A stretch of DNA of 64,000 bases, taken from the NCBI RefSeq assembly GCF_900497805.2, contig NW_020954719.1, positions 992,001-1,056,000 of the forward strand, given 5' to 3'. The notes below the pieces were generated by a model that was not told the DNA's origin, did not search any database, and worked only from the letters and a program-made list of their open reading frames with translations. The DNA is from Vombatus ursinus (lineage: Eukaryota > Chordata > Mammalia > Diprotodontia > Vombatidae). Made by a program: the position numbers and the translations under genes. How positions within the stretch are numbered: position 1 is the stretch's first letter; every line of letters begins with the position of its first letter. Below, piece by piece: positions 11,453-23,732 of the stretch.

Positions 11453-14400
11453 TGGCAGCCAAGATAGCAAAGTAAAAGCAGTGACTTGCTTGAGCTCTTC
11501 CCCAAAACCCTCCAAATACCTGTAAAAATGACTCTATGCAAATTCTAGAGCAGCAGAACCCACAAAAAGACAGAGTGAATCAAATTTCCAGCTCCAGACA
11601 ACCTGGAAGATGGATGGGAAAGGTCTGTTGCACCATGCTGGGAGAGGAGCACAGTTTAGCATGGGCTGTGCAGGCAAAGACCAGGCCCCAGCAAACCTAG
11701 AGCAGGTCTCAGGGTATGCAATCATAGGCAGCTGTGGTAGTTTCTAAACTTCTTAACCCCAAAATGCTAAGGACTACTTGGAAGGTCAGTGGAAAAGGTC
11801 TATTGGACCTGGGTGTGCATGGAATCGCCCGGCCCTGGTTCTACCATAGCCCATGCTGGGGTGGCGGCCCCATCAGCAGTGGCTGCTTCCAGAGCTCTCA
11901 GTCCACAGACAGTAAGGGCATCAAACAACTGATCAGAAGGAGCTCACAGGGATCTCTTTGCTGGCACTGAGGCAGGATTCTGTTGCTTTGCCTATATTTG
12001 GATCTGGGTAGCAGTCCTGGGGCTATATGAATGTAATGGAATACTATTGTGCTATGAGAAATGATGAGGGGAGAGGAGCCAAGATAGCAGAGTGAAAGCA
12101 GTGACTTGCTTGAGCTCTCCCCCAAACCCCTCCAAATACTTATAAAAAATGGCTCTAAACAAATTCTAAAGCAGCAGAACCCACAAAAAGCAGAGTGAAA
12201 TGAATTTCCAGCCAAAGACAGCCTGGATGGTTGATCAGAAAGGTATATCGCACAGGGCGGGGAAAGGAACGCAGTTCAGCGTGGGCGCGCAGGCCGCAGC
12301 AAACCTGGAGCAGGCCTCAGAGGACTGAATCACAGGCACCTGTGGTGGTTTCCAGACTTCTCAACCCATGAACGCCAAAGACAACTTAGAAGGTCAGTGG
12401 GAAAAGTCTGTTTCTACGGTGGTGAGAGAGGAGTGCGGGGTCCCAGCCCCATTCCTTGGGGTGGCGGCTGCCTCCAGAGCTTTTGGCCCACAGACTGAGG
12501 GGGAATCGAGTGGTTGATCAGAGGGGGATTGCAGGAATCTCTCTGCTGGTGCTGGATTCTCTTGCTTTGCCCATGCTTAGATCTGGGTCACAGTTCTGGG
12601 TGGCAGTCCTGGGGTGAGGAGGAGCGCTGGCATGGTGGAGCTTGTAGTGGCTGCAGAGAGGAAACCCTCCTTATAGTTCCAAGACAGAAAAGAGTGCTCA
12701 TAGACCAGAGCACAGGTCAGGAAAGGAGTAAACACCTCGCCCTTGATCATAGCACGTTGGAAGAACTGAAAATATACAGGTCCCTAGAAGTATCTCTGAA
12801 AACAGCTGCACAAAACCCCTGAAGCTTGGGACAGTACATTCTCCACACTGGAAATAGACTCCTACCTTAACAAAGAGTTTATAACTCAAGTAATTGGCTG
12901 AGATCATGAGCAAGCAGCGCAAAAGGAGTCAGACTATATTATCTTACTTTGATGACAAAGAAGATCAAAACATACAACCAGAAGAAGACAATGAAGCCAA
13001 AGCTCCTACATTCGAAGCCTCCAAGAAAAATATGAAATGGTCCCAGGCCATGGAAGAGCTCAAAAGGATTTTGAGAAGTAAGTAAGAGAAGCAGAGGAAA
13101 AACTGAGAATGATGCTAAAGGAGACCCAAAAAAATACTGAAGAAAATAACACCTTAAAAAATAGCCTAACCCAAATGGCAAAAGAGGTCCAAAAAGCCAA
13201 TGAGGAGAAGAATGCCCTAAAAAGCAAAATTGGCCAAATGGGAAACAAGTCCAAAAGCTTAGTGAAGGAAAATACTTACTTAAAAATTAGAATGGAGAAA
13301 TTGGAAACTAGGGACAATCTGAGAAATCAAGGCACTGTAACACTAATCCAAAGGAATGAAAAAAATAGAAGAGAATGTGAAATATCTCATTGGAAAAACA
13401 ACTGACCTGGAAAATAGGTCCAGGAGAGAGACCTTAAAAATTATTGGACTATCTGAAAGCCATGATCAAAAAAGAGCCCAGACATCATCTTTCAAGAAAT
13501 TATCAAGGAAAACTGCCCTGATATTTTAGAACCAGAGGGCAAAATAGAAATTGAAAGAATCCACCGATCACCTCCTGAAAGAGATCCCCAAAGGAAAACT
13601 CCTAGGAATGTTGTAGCCAAATTCCAGAATTCCCAGGTCAAGGAGAAGATATTGCAAGCAACCAGAAGGAAACCATTCAAGTACTGTGGAAACACAATCA
13701 GGATAACACAAGATTTAGCAGCTTCTACATTAAGGATCCGGAGGACATGGAGTACGGTATTCCGGAGGGCAAAAGAGTTAGGACTACAACCAAGAATCAC
13801 CTACCCAACAAAACTGAGTATAATCCTTCAAGGTAAAAAATGGTCATCCAATGAAATAGGGGACTTTCAAGCATTCCTGTGGAAAAGACCAGAGCTGAAT
13901 AGAAAACCTGACCTTCAAATACAAGACTCAAGTGAAACATGGAAGAGGTAAACAGGAAAGAGAAATCATAAGAGACTTATTAAGGTTGAACTGTTTACAT
14001 TCCTGCAGGGAAAGATGATATTTATAACTCACGAGTCCTTTGTCAGTATTAGGGTAGTGGGAGGGGAAAAAAACTTTATGTATTTATAGATAGAGGGCAC
14101 AGGGTGAGTTGAAGAGGAAGGGGTGATATCCAGAAAATAAAATTAAAGGGTGAGAGAGGATTACACTGGGAGAAGGAGAAAGGGAGAAGTAGAATGAGGT
14201 AAAATATCTCACATGAAACAGACAAGAAAAGGCTTTTACAGTGGAGGGGAAATGGGGGAAGGTGAGAGGGAATGAGTGAATCTTATTCTCATGGGATTTG
14301 GGTTAAGGAGGGAATAACATACACAATGGGGTATGGAAATCTATCTTACCCTACAGGAAAATAAGGGGGGAAGGGGACAAGAGAGCAGGGGGTTGATAGA

Positions 14401-15209
14401 GGGGAGGGCAGATTGGGGGAAGGGATAATCAAAAGCAAACACTTCTGAAGAGGGACAGGGTCAAAAGAGAGAATAGAATAAATGGGGGGGTAGGATAGGA
14501 TGAAGGGAAATATACTTAGTTTTTCACAACAGGACTGCTATGGAAGTGTTTTGCATGACTACATATCTGCAAACTGTATCAAGATGCTTGCCTTTTCAAT
14601 GAGGGTGGGGGGGGAGGGAGGAAATTTGTAACCCAAAGTTTTAAAAATGCATGTTAAAAATAAAAAAATAAAAAAAAATAAATGATGAGGAAGCAGACTT
14701 CAGAAAAACCTGTAAAGACTTGTATGGACTGATGCTGAGTGAAGTGAGCAGAACCAGAAGAACACTGTACACAGTAACCACCACCTTGTGCGATGACTAA
14801 CTTTGATAGACTTAGCTCTTCTCAGAAATGCAAGGACCTAAGACATCTCCAAAAGTCTCATGATGGAAAATGCTATTCACATCCAGAAAAAGAATTATGG
14901 AGTCTGAATATAGATCAAAGCATTAAAAACAATTGTTTCCACATACTACTGGGAAAAAAGATACATAGGAATCAGGGTATCTAGATAGATAGAAATCTAG
15001 ATAGATAGAAATCTATTTCCCTACAGGAAAATAGAAGGAGAAGGGCATAAGAGGAGGTGGTAGGTGAAAGAAGAGAGAGCCAGTTGGGGAAAGGGGTAAT
15101 CAGAATGCATGCCATCATGGGCCAGGGAGAGGAGAGATAGGGAGAAAATTTGGAACTCAAAATCTTGTGGAAGTGAATGTTGAAAACTAAAAATAAATAA
15201 ATTTTAAAA
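11453..15209 (+). mobile_element. Element A: chimeric L1, 5'UTR joined to L1 3' end, split by element B
   Basis: The span 11453-12023 matches the first about 550 bases of the HAL1/L1 5'UTR seen in element B. At about 12023 it changes abruptly to the last bases of L1 ORF2 (tatgaatgtaatggaatact), which continue after element B from 14691 through the L1 3' tail to 15209. Copies of acagtatactgg (11441-11452) and acagtattctgg (15210-15221) flank the whole, so it behaves as one insertion of about 1.1 kb. Element B is nested at 12070-14679. CpG sites present in B have mostly decayed here, so A is older. A later deletion inside a full L1 would give the same structure. Confidence 0.75.
12070..14679 (+). 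mobile_element. HAL1 (half-L1) element B, full length, nested in A
   Basis: The 5'UTR (12070-12905, about 836 bp, with CpGs retained) is followed by ORF1 from the ATG at 12906 to a stop near 13951, about 348 codons, the usual L1 ORF1 size. It begins MSKQRKRSQTILSYF and ends LQIQDSSETWKR. Coiled-coil heptads (NTEENNTLKNSL) precede the RNA-binding part (RITQDLAASTLRIRR). There is a stop near 13085, a frame change after it and further damage between 13405 and 13652, so it is not coding-competent. A 728-bp purine-rich tail and poly-A follow, with no ORF2. The 11-bp duplication aaatgatgagg lies at 12059-12069 and 14680-14690. Confidence 0.9.
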
Positions 15210-15299
15210 ACAGTATTCTGGTATCACATAATACAAGTTTATATACATTTTTTACAATAAATTTCTGTTAAGGTCTACATGTATTTGGTGTATACATAG

Positions 15300-15475
15300 T
15301 TGCATTGTATAGTAGAAAATATACTAGACTAGAAGTCAGGAAACCTGGGTTCTAAGTCCAGCTCCATCAATGATCACCTGTGCGGCCTTTAACATGACAC
15401 TTAGCTTCCTCAATGATAAAATGGAGATTTGAACTAGATGATTTCTTCTAGCTCTAAACTTCTGATTCCAATTAG
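15300..15475 (+). mobile_element. MIR3-type SINE
   Basis: It runs from tagactagaagtcagg through cacctgtgcggcctt-like core and atggagatttgaactagatg to the L3-type end ctagctctaaacttctgatt. It is old and truncated at the 5' end. Confidence 0.65.
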
Positions 15476-15740
15476 CATTTTGAAATTACATAAGAAGCAA
15501 GCTCCACTGATTTCAACCTGCTTGCCTCTGTCCTAAGCTCATATTTGGGGGTTTGAGAAGGTGTTGGGTTGTAATAAAAAAAGGAGATGTAACATCAATA
15601 AACCAAGTATTTGGTATGGCAATATCTGGTGGTGTGCTGGTAAATGTTTAACTGGCTCTCCAAAAAACAGTGTGTACAACATATTTTAAAATTTAATCTG
15701 CATTATTAACATTTTCTCCATCACTTTCTTAAGTCTGTAC

Positions 15741-18479
15741 CAGGGATCAGAAAACTATGACCTGACGACCAAATCAGGACGGTAACTATGACCTGGTTTT
15801 TGGTTTTTGTTTTGGCAGTAATTTTTATTTTTATTTTAAAAAATATTTGTTTCTAGTTTTCAATATTCATTTCCACAGGATTTTGAGTTCCAAATTTTCT
15901 CCCCATCTCTCCCGTTCCACCTCCCCCCCGCCATGATGGTGTGCATTCTGATTACCCCTTCCCCCAATCTGCCCTCCCTTCTATCACACCCCTTTTTCCC
16001 CTTCTCCCCTACTTTCCTGTTGGGTAAGATAGATTTTCATACCCAATTGAATGTGTATATTATTCCCTCCTTAAGCCAATTCTGATAAGAGTAAGGTTCA
16101 CTCATTCCCTCTCATCTCCCCCCTCTTCCCCTCTACTGTAAAAACTTTTTCTTGCCTCTTTTATGTGAGATAATTTATCCCATTCTACCTCTCCCTTTCT
16201 CCTATTCCCAGTACCTTCCTCTCTCATCCCTTAATTTTATTTTTTAAATATCATCCCTTCATATTCAACTCACCCTGTGCCCTATATCTCTATATGTTCC
16301 CTCCAACTGCCCTACTAATATGAGAAAGGTCTCATGAGTTACAAATATCATCTTTCCATGCAGGAATGTAAACAGTTCAATTTTAGTAAGTCCCTTATGA
16401 TTTTTCTTTCCTGTTTATCTTTTCATGCTTCTCTTGAGTCTTATATTTAAAAGTCAATTTTTCTATTTAGCTCCGGCTTATCAAGAATGCATTAAATTCC
16501 TCTACATCATTGAATGTCAGTTTTCCCCCCTCATTTATTGTACTTAGTTTTGCTAGGTAGGTGATTCTTGGTTTTAATCCTAGCTCCTTTGACCTCTGGA
16601 ATATCATATTCTAAGCCCTGTGATCCCTTAATGTAAAAGCTGCTAATTCTTGTGTTATCTTGATTGTGTTTCCACAATACTTGAATTGTTTCCTTCTGGC
16701 TGTGTGCCATATTTTCTCCTTGACCTGGGAACTCTGGAATTTGGCTATAATATTCCTGGGACTTTTCATTTTGGGATCTCTTTCAGGAGGTGATCAGTGG
16801 ATTCTTTCCATTTCTACTTTACCCTCTGGTTCTAGAATATCAGGGAAGTTTTCCTTGATAATTTCTTGAGAGATGATATCTAAGCTCTTTTTTTGATCAT
16901 GGCTTTCAGGTAGTCCAATAATTTTAAAATTCTCTCTCCTGGATCTATTTTCCAAGTCAGTTGTTTTTCCAATGAGATATTTCACATTGTCATCTATTTT
17001 TTCATTCTTTTGGTTTTGTTTTTATAATTTCTTGATTTCTCATAGAGTCATTAGCTTCCATTTGCTCCATTTTAATTTTTAAGGAATTATTTTCCTCAGT
17101 GAGCTTTTGGACCTCCTTTTCCATTTGGCCAATTTTGCTTTTTAAGGCATTCTTCTCCTCACTGGCTTTTTGGACCTCTTTTGCCTTTTGATCTAGTCTA
17201 TTTTTTAAGGTGTTATTTTCTTCAGTAATATTTTTGGGTCTCCTTTAGCAAGCTGTCGACTTGTTTTTCATGATTTTCTTGCATCACTCTCATTTCCCTT
17301 CCCAATTTTTCCTCTATGTTTCTTGTTTGATTTCAAAATCCTTTTTGGTTTCTTCTGTGGCCTGAGACTAATTCCTATTTTTCTTGGAGGCTTTGGATGT
17401 AGGAGCTTTAACTTTGTTGTCTTCTTCTGGTTGTATGTTTTGATCTTCTTTGTCACCAAAGTAAGATTCTATAGTTTGAGTGTTTGGCCTCTGTTTGCTC
17501 ATTTTCCCAGTCAACTACTTGACTTTGTAACTCTTTGTTAAGGTAGGGTTCTGCTTCCAGTGTGGAGGCCATACTTACTGTCCTAAGCTTTAGTTATTTT
17601 GTGTAACTGTTTTCAGAGATACTTCTAGGGACCTGTAAGTTTTCAGTTCTTTCAAGGTGATATGATCCAAGGAGAGGTATTTATTCTTCCTCTGTCCTGT
17701 GCTCTGGTCTGTAAGTGACCACAAGTACTTTTTTCTGCCCTAGAACTGTTAGGAGGATTCCCTCTACACTGCTGCTGCAAGTTCTGCTATGCAAGTGCTC
17801 CTCCTTGCCCCAGGACCACCACCCACGGACTGTGACCCATATTCAAGTATGGGCAAAGTAATCCTGCCTTAGTGCCAGCAAAGACATCCCTGTAATCTCC
17901 TTCTGATCAGTTATTTGATACCCTTACCATCCATGTGCTGAGATCTCCAGAAGCAGTCACAGCCACTGCTGCTGCTGCCCCTGCAGCTGTCCCAGGGCTG
18001 GTCTATGCTCTTCTCCCACCCAGGTCCAACAGATCTCTTATACTGACTTACAAGCTGTCTCTGGCGTTTGTGGGTTGAGAAGTCTGCTGTCACAGCTGCC
18101 AGTGCTTCATTCCCCTGAGGCCTGCTTGGGGTCCTAGACTGTGCTTCTCTCCCAGCCTGGTGCAACAGACCTTTCCCATCCAGGTTGTCTTGGGCTGGAA
18201 ATTGTTTTATTCTGTCTTTTTGTGGGTTCTGCTGTTCTAAAATTTGTTTAGAGTCATTTTTACAGGTATTTGGAGGGGTTTGGGGGACAGCTCAAGTGAG
18301 TCCCTGCTTTTATTCTGCCATCTTGGCTCTGCACCCTACAGTAATTTTTTACATTTTGAAATACAATAAAACTTTATTTAAAAATATAAATAACCATTCC
18401 TAGCTCAAGGCCCCTACTAAAACAAAGAAAGCCTGGATTTGGTGTGTGTGTGTAGGGGAAACAGTTTGCCCAATCCCTA
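15741..18479 (+). mobile_element. Small hAT-like DNA transposon split by element D
   Basis: The left end cagggatcagaaaactatga and the right end gtttgcccaatccc (18463-18479) form terminal inverted repeats. The 8-bp flanks gtctgtac (15733-15740) and gtctaaac (18480-18487) agree at six positions, as expected for an old hAT duplication. Internal text (ccaaatcagg, caataaaactttattt) resembles a common mammalian hAT element. Its own length without element D is about 215 bp. Confidence 0.6.
15828..18338 (-). mobile_element. HAL1 (half-L1) element D
   Basis: Read on the minus strand: 5'UTR 18338-17503 (about 836 bp, equal to element B), ORF1 with its ATG at 17502-17500 and stop near 16415, then a tail to 15828. 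ORF1 fragments include DLENRSRRENFKIIGLPES and DILEPEGKVEMERIH, the L1 ORF1 RNA-recognition region. Several stops and frame changes break it. The flanks cagtaattttt at 15816-15826 and 18339-18349 are the target-site duplication. No ORF2 is present. It lies in sense orientation to BICD1. Confidence 0.87.
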
Positions 18480-21400
18480 GTCTAAACAATCAACAAATCA
18501 ATAAATCAAGCACTTATTTGTAGTGTTTGCCGATTTCCAAGATGTAAATATTCCTACTGAAAATTTAATAATCAGCTAGCTTCAGTGCACTCCTGGGTCA
18601 TCTCCATTAAAGCACGGTTCTTCAGTTTTTATGCATTAACAGGTGAGTAAGGGCAACATTTCAGTTTGTTTTAATGTTCAGATTTTCTTACAGTCTATTG
18701 GTTGAGTTCTCAAGGATATAGTGAAGTCCTTATTTGGAGCCTCACTAAGTTTTTGACAGGTAATAAATGTTTTCAGTTTGTAGTGATGTGTTATACACTT
18801 ACTACCATTTCCTTCTATGATCTGCATTGATCACTAAGTCTAGGCTCCTTAAGAATAACTCTCCTATAATTTCTAGTAGAAATGACCTGGTCCTAAAGTG
18901 CTATCATAAACCCATTTCCATGAATCTGAATAACATTTATTTGACACTTATTTTTATAACATTTGACACTTATTACAATATATTGTTGACCAGGGATGTC
19001 AAGCATGAGAGACCCTCCAATAACAGTGTTGCACGTTATCTGTTTTGTAGGTGCCTTCTGAAGGTAAAGCATTTTCGGTTACATGTGACAAATCCAATAG
19101 TGAGTACTTGTCATCAGCCTTTACCATTTTCTGGAGAAATGATGTGTGCATATTCCAAAAGTATCTATGTAGGTTTGTGACCTGTTTATCATATGTTCTC
19201 AGAATGTCTTTCAATTCTCTTCCATCTTTTGAATGATTAAGTATTAACATTTCTATAGCTGCCTTAAGGCGATGAGCTCTGTATTTTATTTATATTTTAT
19301 GAATTTTTGTTAGGACCAAATATGATATAGTTCATTGTATAGTTCCAAAAGTATGCATGAAGAGTGGTATTTTATAAGTGTTGATTGTTTTAAATGTTTT
19401 CTTTGAATTCAGCTTTCATTTTAGGATGCTAGTAAATCTTAACATATTCAATAACAGTCTCAATATATCTGCCCTGGGGGACACTAAGGGATTTCTAGGT
19501 ATTGCCTTCATGGCTTGGTTCAATTTGACCACCAAATTCAAACTCCAAACCTTCAAGTCTTTATCTTTAGTGTATATTAATTTTACACCTTCTGAATCCA
19601 AATGACATTTTTATATCATTGGATAAAGATTCAATGACATAAAAGAGCTATTTAATGTGCGTGTGTGTGTATGTGTGTGTTTTTTCTTTTTGGTAGAGCT
19701 ATATGGTATAACGCTATCCATGTATGTCAAAGGATAAATAAAAGGTTTGGTTTGACTCCCTCTTTAACTTGGCAGGCATACTTGATTCTTTTTAGGTGTC
19801 ATGATAATGGCAATAAAGCTAGGCAGAACCATGATGGGCTTAAAATGTTTCCCTGAAAAATGCCATGTTTTATATCAATAGTTTACAGCATATTATAATG
19901 GTATTTAAAGAGAGTAGTTTTCCATGTGTATACCAATATCAAAATGTTCTCACTATAAATAGATTTCTTTTATATATTTGTAGTACATAAGTATGAAACT
20001 GAGTTAAAAGCTGTACAATTAATCAATAAACCCAATACAAATATTATGGTACTTTGGGATGGTATCTTCAACAATTACTGAAATGATGATGGAATATCCT
20101 TGGGACTTTTTTGACACACCCTATTTGCTCCTTAGCTAATATACTATTTTCTTGTACTTAAAGATTTTTTTGGTTATATGAGTGCAATGCTTTGTATAAA
20201 ATACACACATAATTGGAGGATATTTGGAGATGTCTTTGAGGTTCTTATCTTTTGGTAGCAGATATGCAATGCTTTCTGTTAAGAAAGCTGGGGATCAGGC
20301 TAAAATCTGAGAGGAAGCTGGTAAAACCCTTTGCTAATGGTTAATTTGCCAGTATGAGCAACTAAACCAGTAATTAGGGATCTCATCTGGCCTCACCACT
20401 GTCTAGTTTTGAACAACAACAACAACAAAAAGCTACTGTTTCAGTCACCTCCCTCGGTGAAACAGTTCTATCATTCACTGCATTGAATGCAGAAGCTTTC
20501 TGTTTTGTACTTGACAGAACTTGAATTTTTGTTGCATTGGACATATTGCAACCATATGAATAACCAGAAATTTTCCACGTCTTCCTTCTTGGGAAATTGT
20601 TTTTAAACCCCATAGTTTCCTTCTTTCTCTTTAAAAGTTTTTGATTGACAATGAATTGTTTATTTCGCTGTTTGTGTAGCTTTGATTCCTAATATTGATT
20701 CTATTCTTTTGGCTTTTGCTTACAACTTTTTTTTTTACAATTTTTGTTTATAATTATGGATTAAAGTAATATAGAATTCTGACATACTTGTGTTTTTCTA
20801 ATTCCATTCTGCATATTCTTTTGTTGTTGTTGCCTTTAAGTGGGTGATATGATTTTTCAATTTTCTATAGTAAATACCAGTTAGATAATGATGCAATCTA
20901 CCACTGCCTTTCTGTAGATCATCAGTGATTATCTCAAATTGGTTTGCCATGGTGTTTGATACCTGTCACTAAAGTATTCTTTTCTGGCTCTACCTTTCCT
21001 CCTGTGGTTCTTATCCTGGCACTGTGTACAGAACATGAAAACATTTTATATGTTCTGCCAAATATTTTGAAAGAATGTATTCTTGATGGCTATAGCAAAT
21101 ACCAATTTTTAAAAATTAGCTATTTTGGTATAATTTGTTTGCTAGGCATCAAACTTAAAAAGGGCTTTTTAAATTCTAGTCTAAGTATATTCTTCTACTT
21201 TTCAAAATCACTTGTGATATCAATATTGCTTTTAATCATCATTAGGTATAATTTCTAGCATTTGCATTAAGTAAATATTTTCAATGATCTTAGATTCTTT
21301 AACTTTTATCTCCTCAATTTATAGTAGCTCCTTGATTTCTTCTCCTAATTTATCTAATCTAGGTTTAGAGATGATGTTATTTCTGGTTATTTCCCTGCAT

Positions 21401-21544
21401 TGCTCAGCAGTGTATTATATGATTTGGAGCTGACAAAAAGCAGTATGAAGCCCTTGCCTATAAAGTTGGGGACAGAATCTATTATTTCATTGTCATAGGG
21501 AACTCCCAAATAAGGAAAGGTGCTCAGCACCTTTTCTGTAAGTT

Positions 21545-21935
21545 GTAGTCTTAGACATTTGCCTAGAGAGCGCTTCGAGGTTAAATGATTTGACCAGGTG
21601 ATCACACAATTAGTATGGATGCAGGGCTTGTTGGTTTGAGACTGGCTTTCTATTTACTGTCTTACGCTACTTTGAAGGAGATGACACTTGAGCTGAGCTT
21701 TAAAAGGAGGCAGCAGATCATTCTATGTATGAAGGGCTGTGTCTAAAAGAGATGAAATATTTGTTACACATGAAGAACAGCAAATAGGTCAATTTGGCTA
21801 AATGGTAGAATGCACAGAAGGGAGTGATATGAATTAGCTTGGAAAGATAGGCAAGAGCTAGGTGGTAAAAGACTTGAAATCCCAAAGAGATGGGTTTGTA
21901 TTTTATTCTAAAGACAGTAGGGAGACACTGAAACT
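21545..21935 (-). repeat. Old interspersed repeat, MIR-like start and unnamed remainder
   Basis: Positions 21545-21670 read like a reverse MIR (ggttaaatgatttgacc, then gatcacacaattagta). The following text (ttgagctgagctttaaaagg to agtagggagacactgaaact) resembles a mid-repetitive mammalian sequence whose family I cannot name. There is no coding potential. Confidence 0.35.
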
Positions 21936-22069
21936 TCTAGAGTAAAGCACTCACAGCCAAACACGCACCTTAGGAATGCCAACTGGGCAACTACAGAGAA
22001 AATGGATTTGGAGAGGGGAGAGACTGACACAGGAAGGTAAATTAGGTGTCTAATTTGTGTTCTGAAGGT

Positions 22070-22318
22070 AACAAAGAAGTTCATTTCAGTTGTTTTCAGT
22101 TTTGTCCAACTCTTCATCATCCATTTGGGGTTTTCTTGACAAAGATACTGGAGTAGTTCCATGTCCTTTTCCAGCTCATTTTATAGATGAGGAAACTGAA
22201 GCAAACAGGGTTAAGCAACTTGCTAGTAAGTGTCTGCGGCCACATCTGAACTCAGAAAGATGAGTTTTCCTGACTCAGGGCCTGCCACTCTATCTACTGC
22301 ACCACCTAGTTGCATTAA
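22070..22318 (-). mobile_element. Second-family marsupial SINE (Mon1/Mar1-like)
   Basis: On the minus strand it begins with a tRNA-like head (caactaggtggtgcagtaga) and continues into a distinctive tail whose plus-strand text includes tgttttcagttttgtccaac. The same tail, in the other orientation, is at 43340-43426. The family name is from memory. Confidence 0.7.
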
Positions 22319-22859
22319 TTAATAGAGAGGGCAGAGAGTTAATTAATGCTAATTAACTTTGTAATAGGCACGTCTGATTTCCTTTGAATTTAGAATATTT
22401 TATATTCACTGATATTAACTGAACACTTAATATATGCAAGACACTAGAAATAATAAAGCTATGTAGAAAAGACATGTAAAAAAAGATATAGAGTTACACT
22501 AATTTCTCGTATTGATTCCCTGCATCATTCCTTATGTCATCTCTTCCATGGTACATGTACAGTTTCATCTCAGGCTGATGTAAAGCATCAGTCTATGCAG
22601 AGTTACACTCTCTAGTTTAACTTAAGCCATTCTTGGTGGTGCTTGAACATTTTGATTCCAAAGAGCTTTCCTGGTGGGTTGCATTCAAAGTAAGAGTAAA
22701 ACTAAAAAAAAAAAAGATGTGTCATAGATGATACACCTTATTATGTAAAGTAAGTCAATAAGATCTTGAAAACACAATTTTCTACAAATTAGTCATAGGT
22801 GGTATTCAACTAAGTCAGCAAATCTGTTAATTCCTTACTGGGCATTTTGAACTGGAGGT

Positions 22860-23715
22860 CTTATAGGTATCTTAAACTCTGTGTCCAAAACAAAACTCAT
22901 TATCTTTCCCTTTACACCCACCTCTCTTCCCAACTTTTCCAGTGCTGTTGAGGGTACTACCATCCTCCTAGACACCTAAATTCACAGATGTGGTATCATT
23001 TCAACTCCTCACTCCCATTCATCCCATATATCTAATCAGTTACCAAATCTTGTTTCTACCTCTACATCTCTTGCAAACATCCCCTTCTCTCCACTCAGTC
23101 ACCATGCTAAATTCAGGACCTCATCATTTCTCACCTGAACTATTACAGTAGCCTTCTAATTTGTCTTCTTACCTCAATCCTCTTCTCATTTTAATCCATC
23201 TTCCACACAGCTGCCAAAGTGGCTCTATTAACTTTATGGTCAATATAAATTCCTTCTTCAGGCATTATAAGCTCTTCATAATCTAGCCCCTTCTAACTTT
23301 CGCAGTCTTCTTGTATGTTACTCTCCTATACATCCTCTACGTTCCAATCATACTAGCTTAACGTTCTTCACACATGATACTCTTATCTCCTGTCTCCATG
23401 CCTTTGCACTAGCTGTCCTCCATGCCTGAATACTTTCCCTTCTCACTTCTACTTAAAATTATTGGCTTCCTTCAAGACTCAGCTCAAATCTCAACTTTCA
23501 TAGGAAGCTTTTGTAGGTTGCATTCCATCTACTTAGTATATATCTTGAACGTACACACACACATATTCATATATATGCATACACACATATTTATGTTATC
23601 TTCACCACTAGAATAACAACTCTTTAAATGCAAGGACTGTTTTTTCTTTGTGTCTCTATTGCTCAGCACAGTGCCTTGCACACTTAATAAAGGCTTTTTG
23701 AGTGACTGATTTCTA
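22860..23715 (+). mobile_element. L2 LINE, 3' end
   Basis: It shows the order typical of the L2 end: ttaccaaatcttgtttctac, then ttctcacctgaactattaca, cttccacacagctgccaaag, atgcctttgcactagctgtc, and the terminal agcacagtgccttgcacact. It ends 18 bp from the BICD1 1095-bp exon donor side. An AC/AT-rich microsatellite interrupts it at 23550-23595. Confidence 0.8.
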
Positions 23716-23732
23716 GAACTATAAAATATTAC

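Noticed and set aside
12240-12660. A CpG-richer stretch that might be a host promoter.
   Set aside because: It is the 5'UTR of HAL1 element B, and no host exon lies downstream on that strand.
19416-19605. Overlapping frames on both strands at 19378-19605.
   Set aside because: They lie in AT-rich intron sequence without recognisable domains; overlap on both strands argues for chance.
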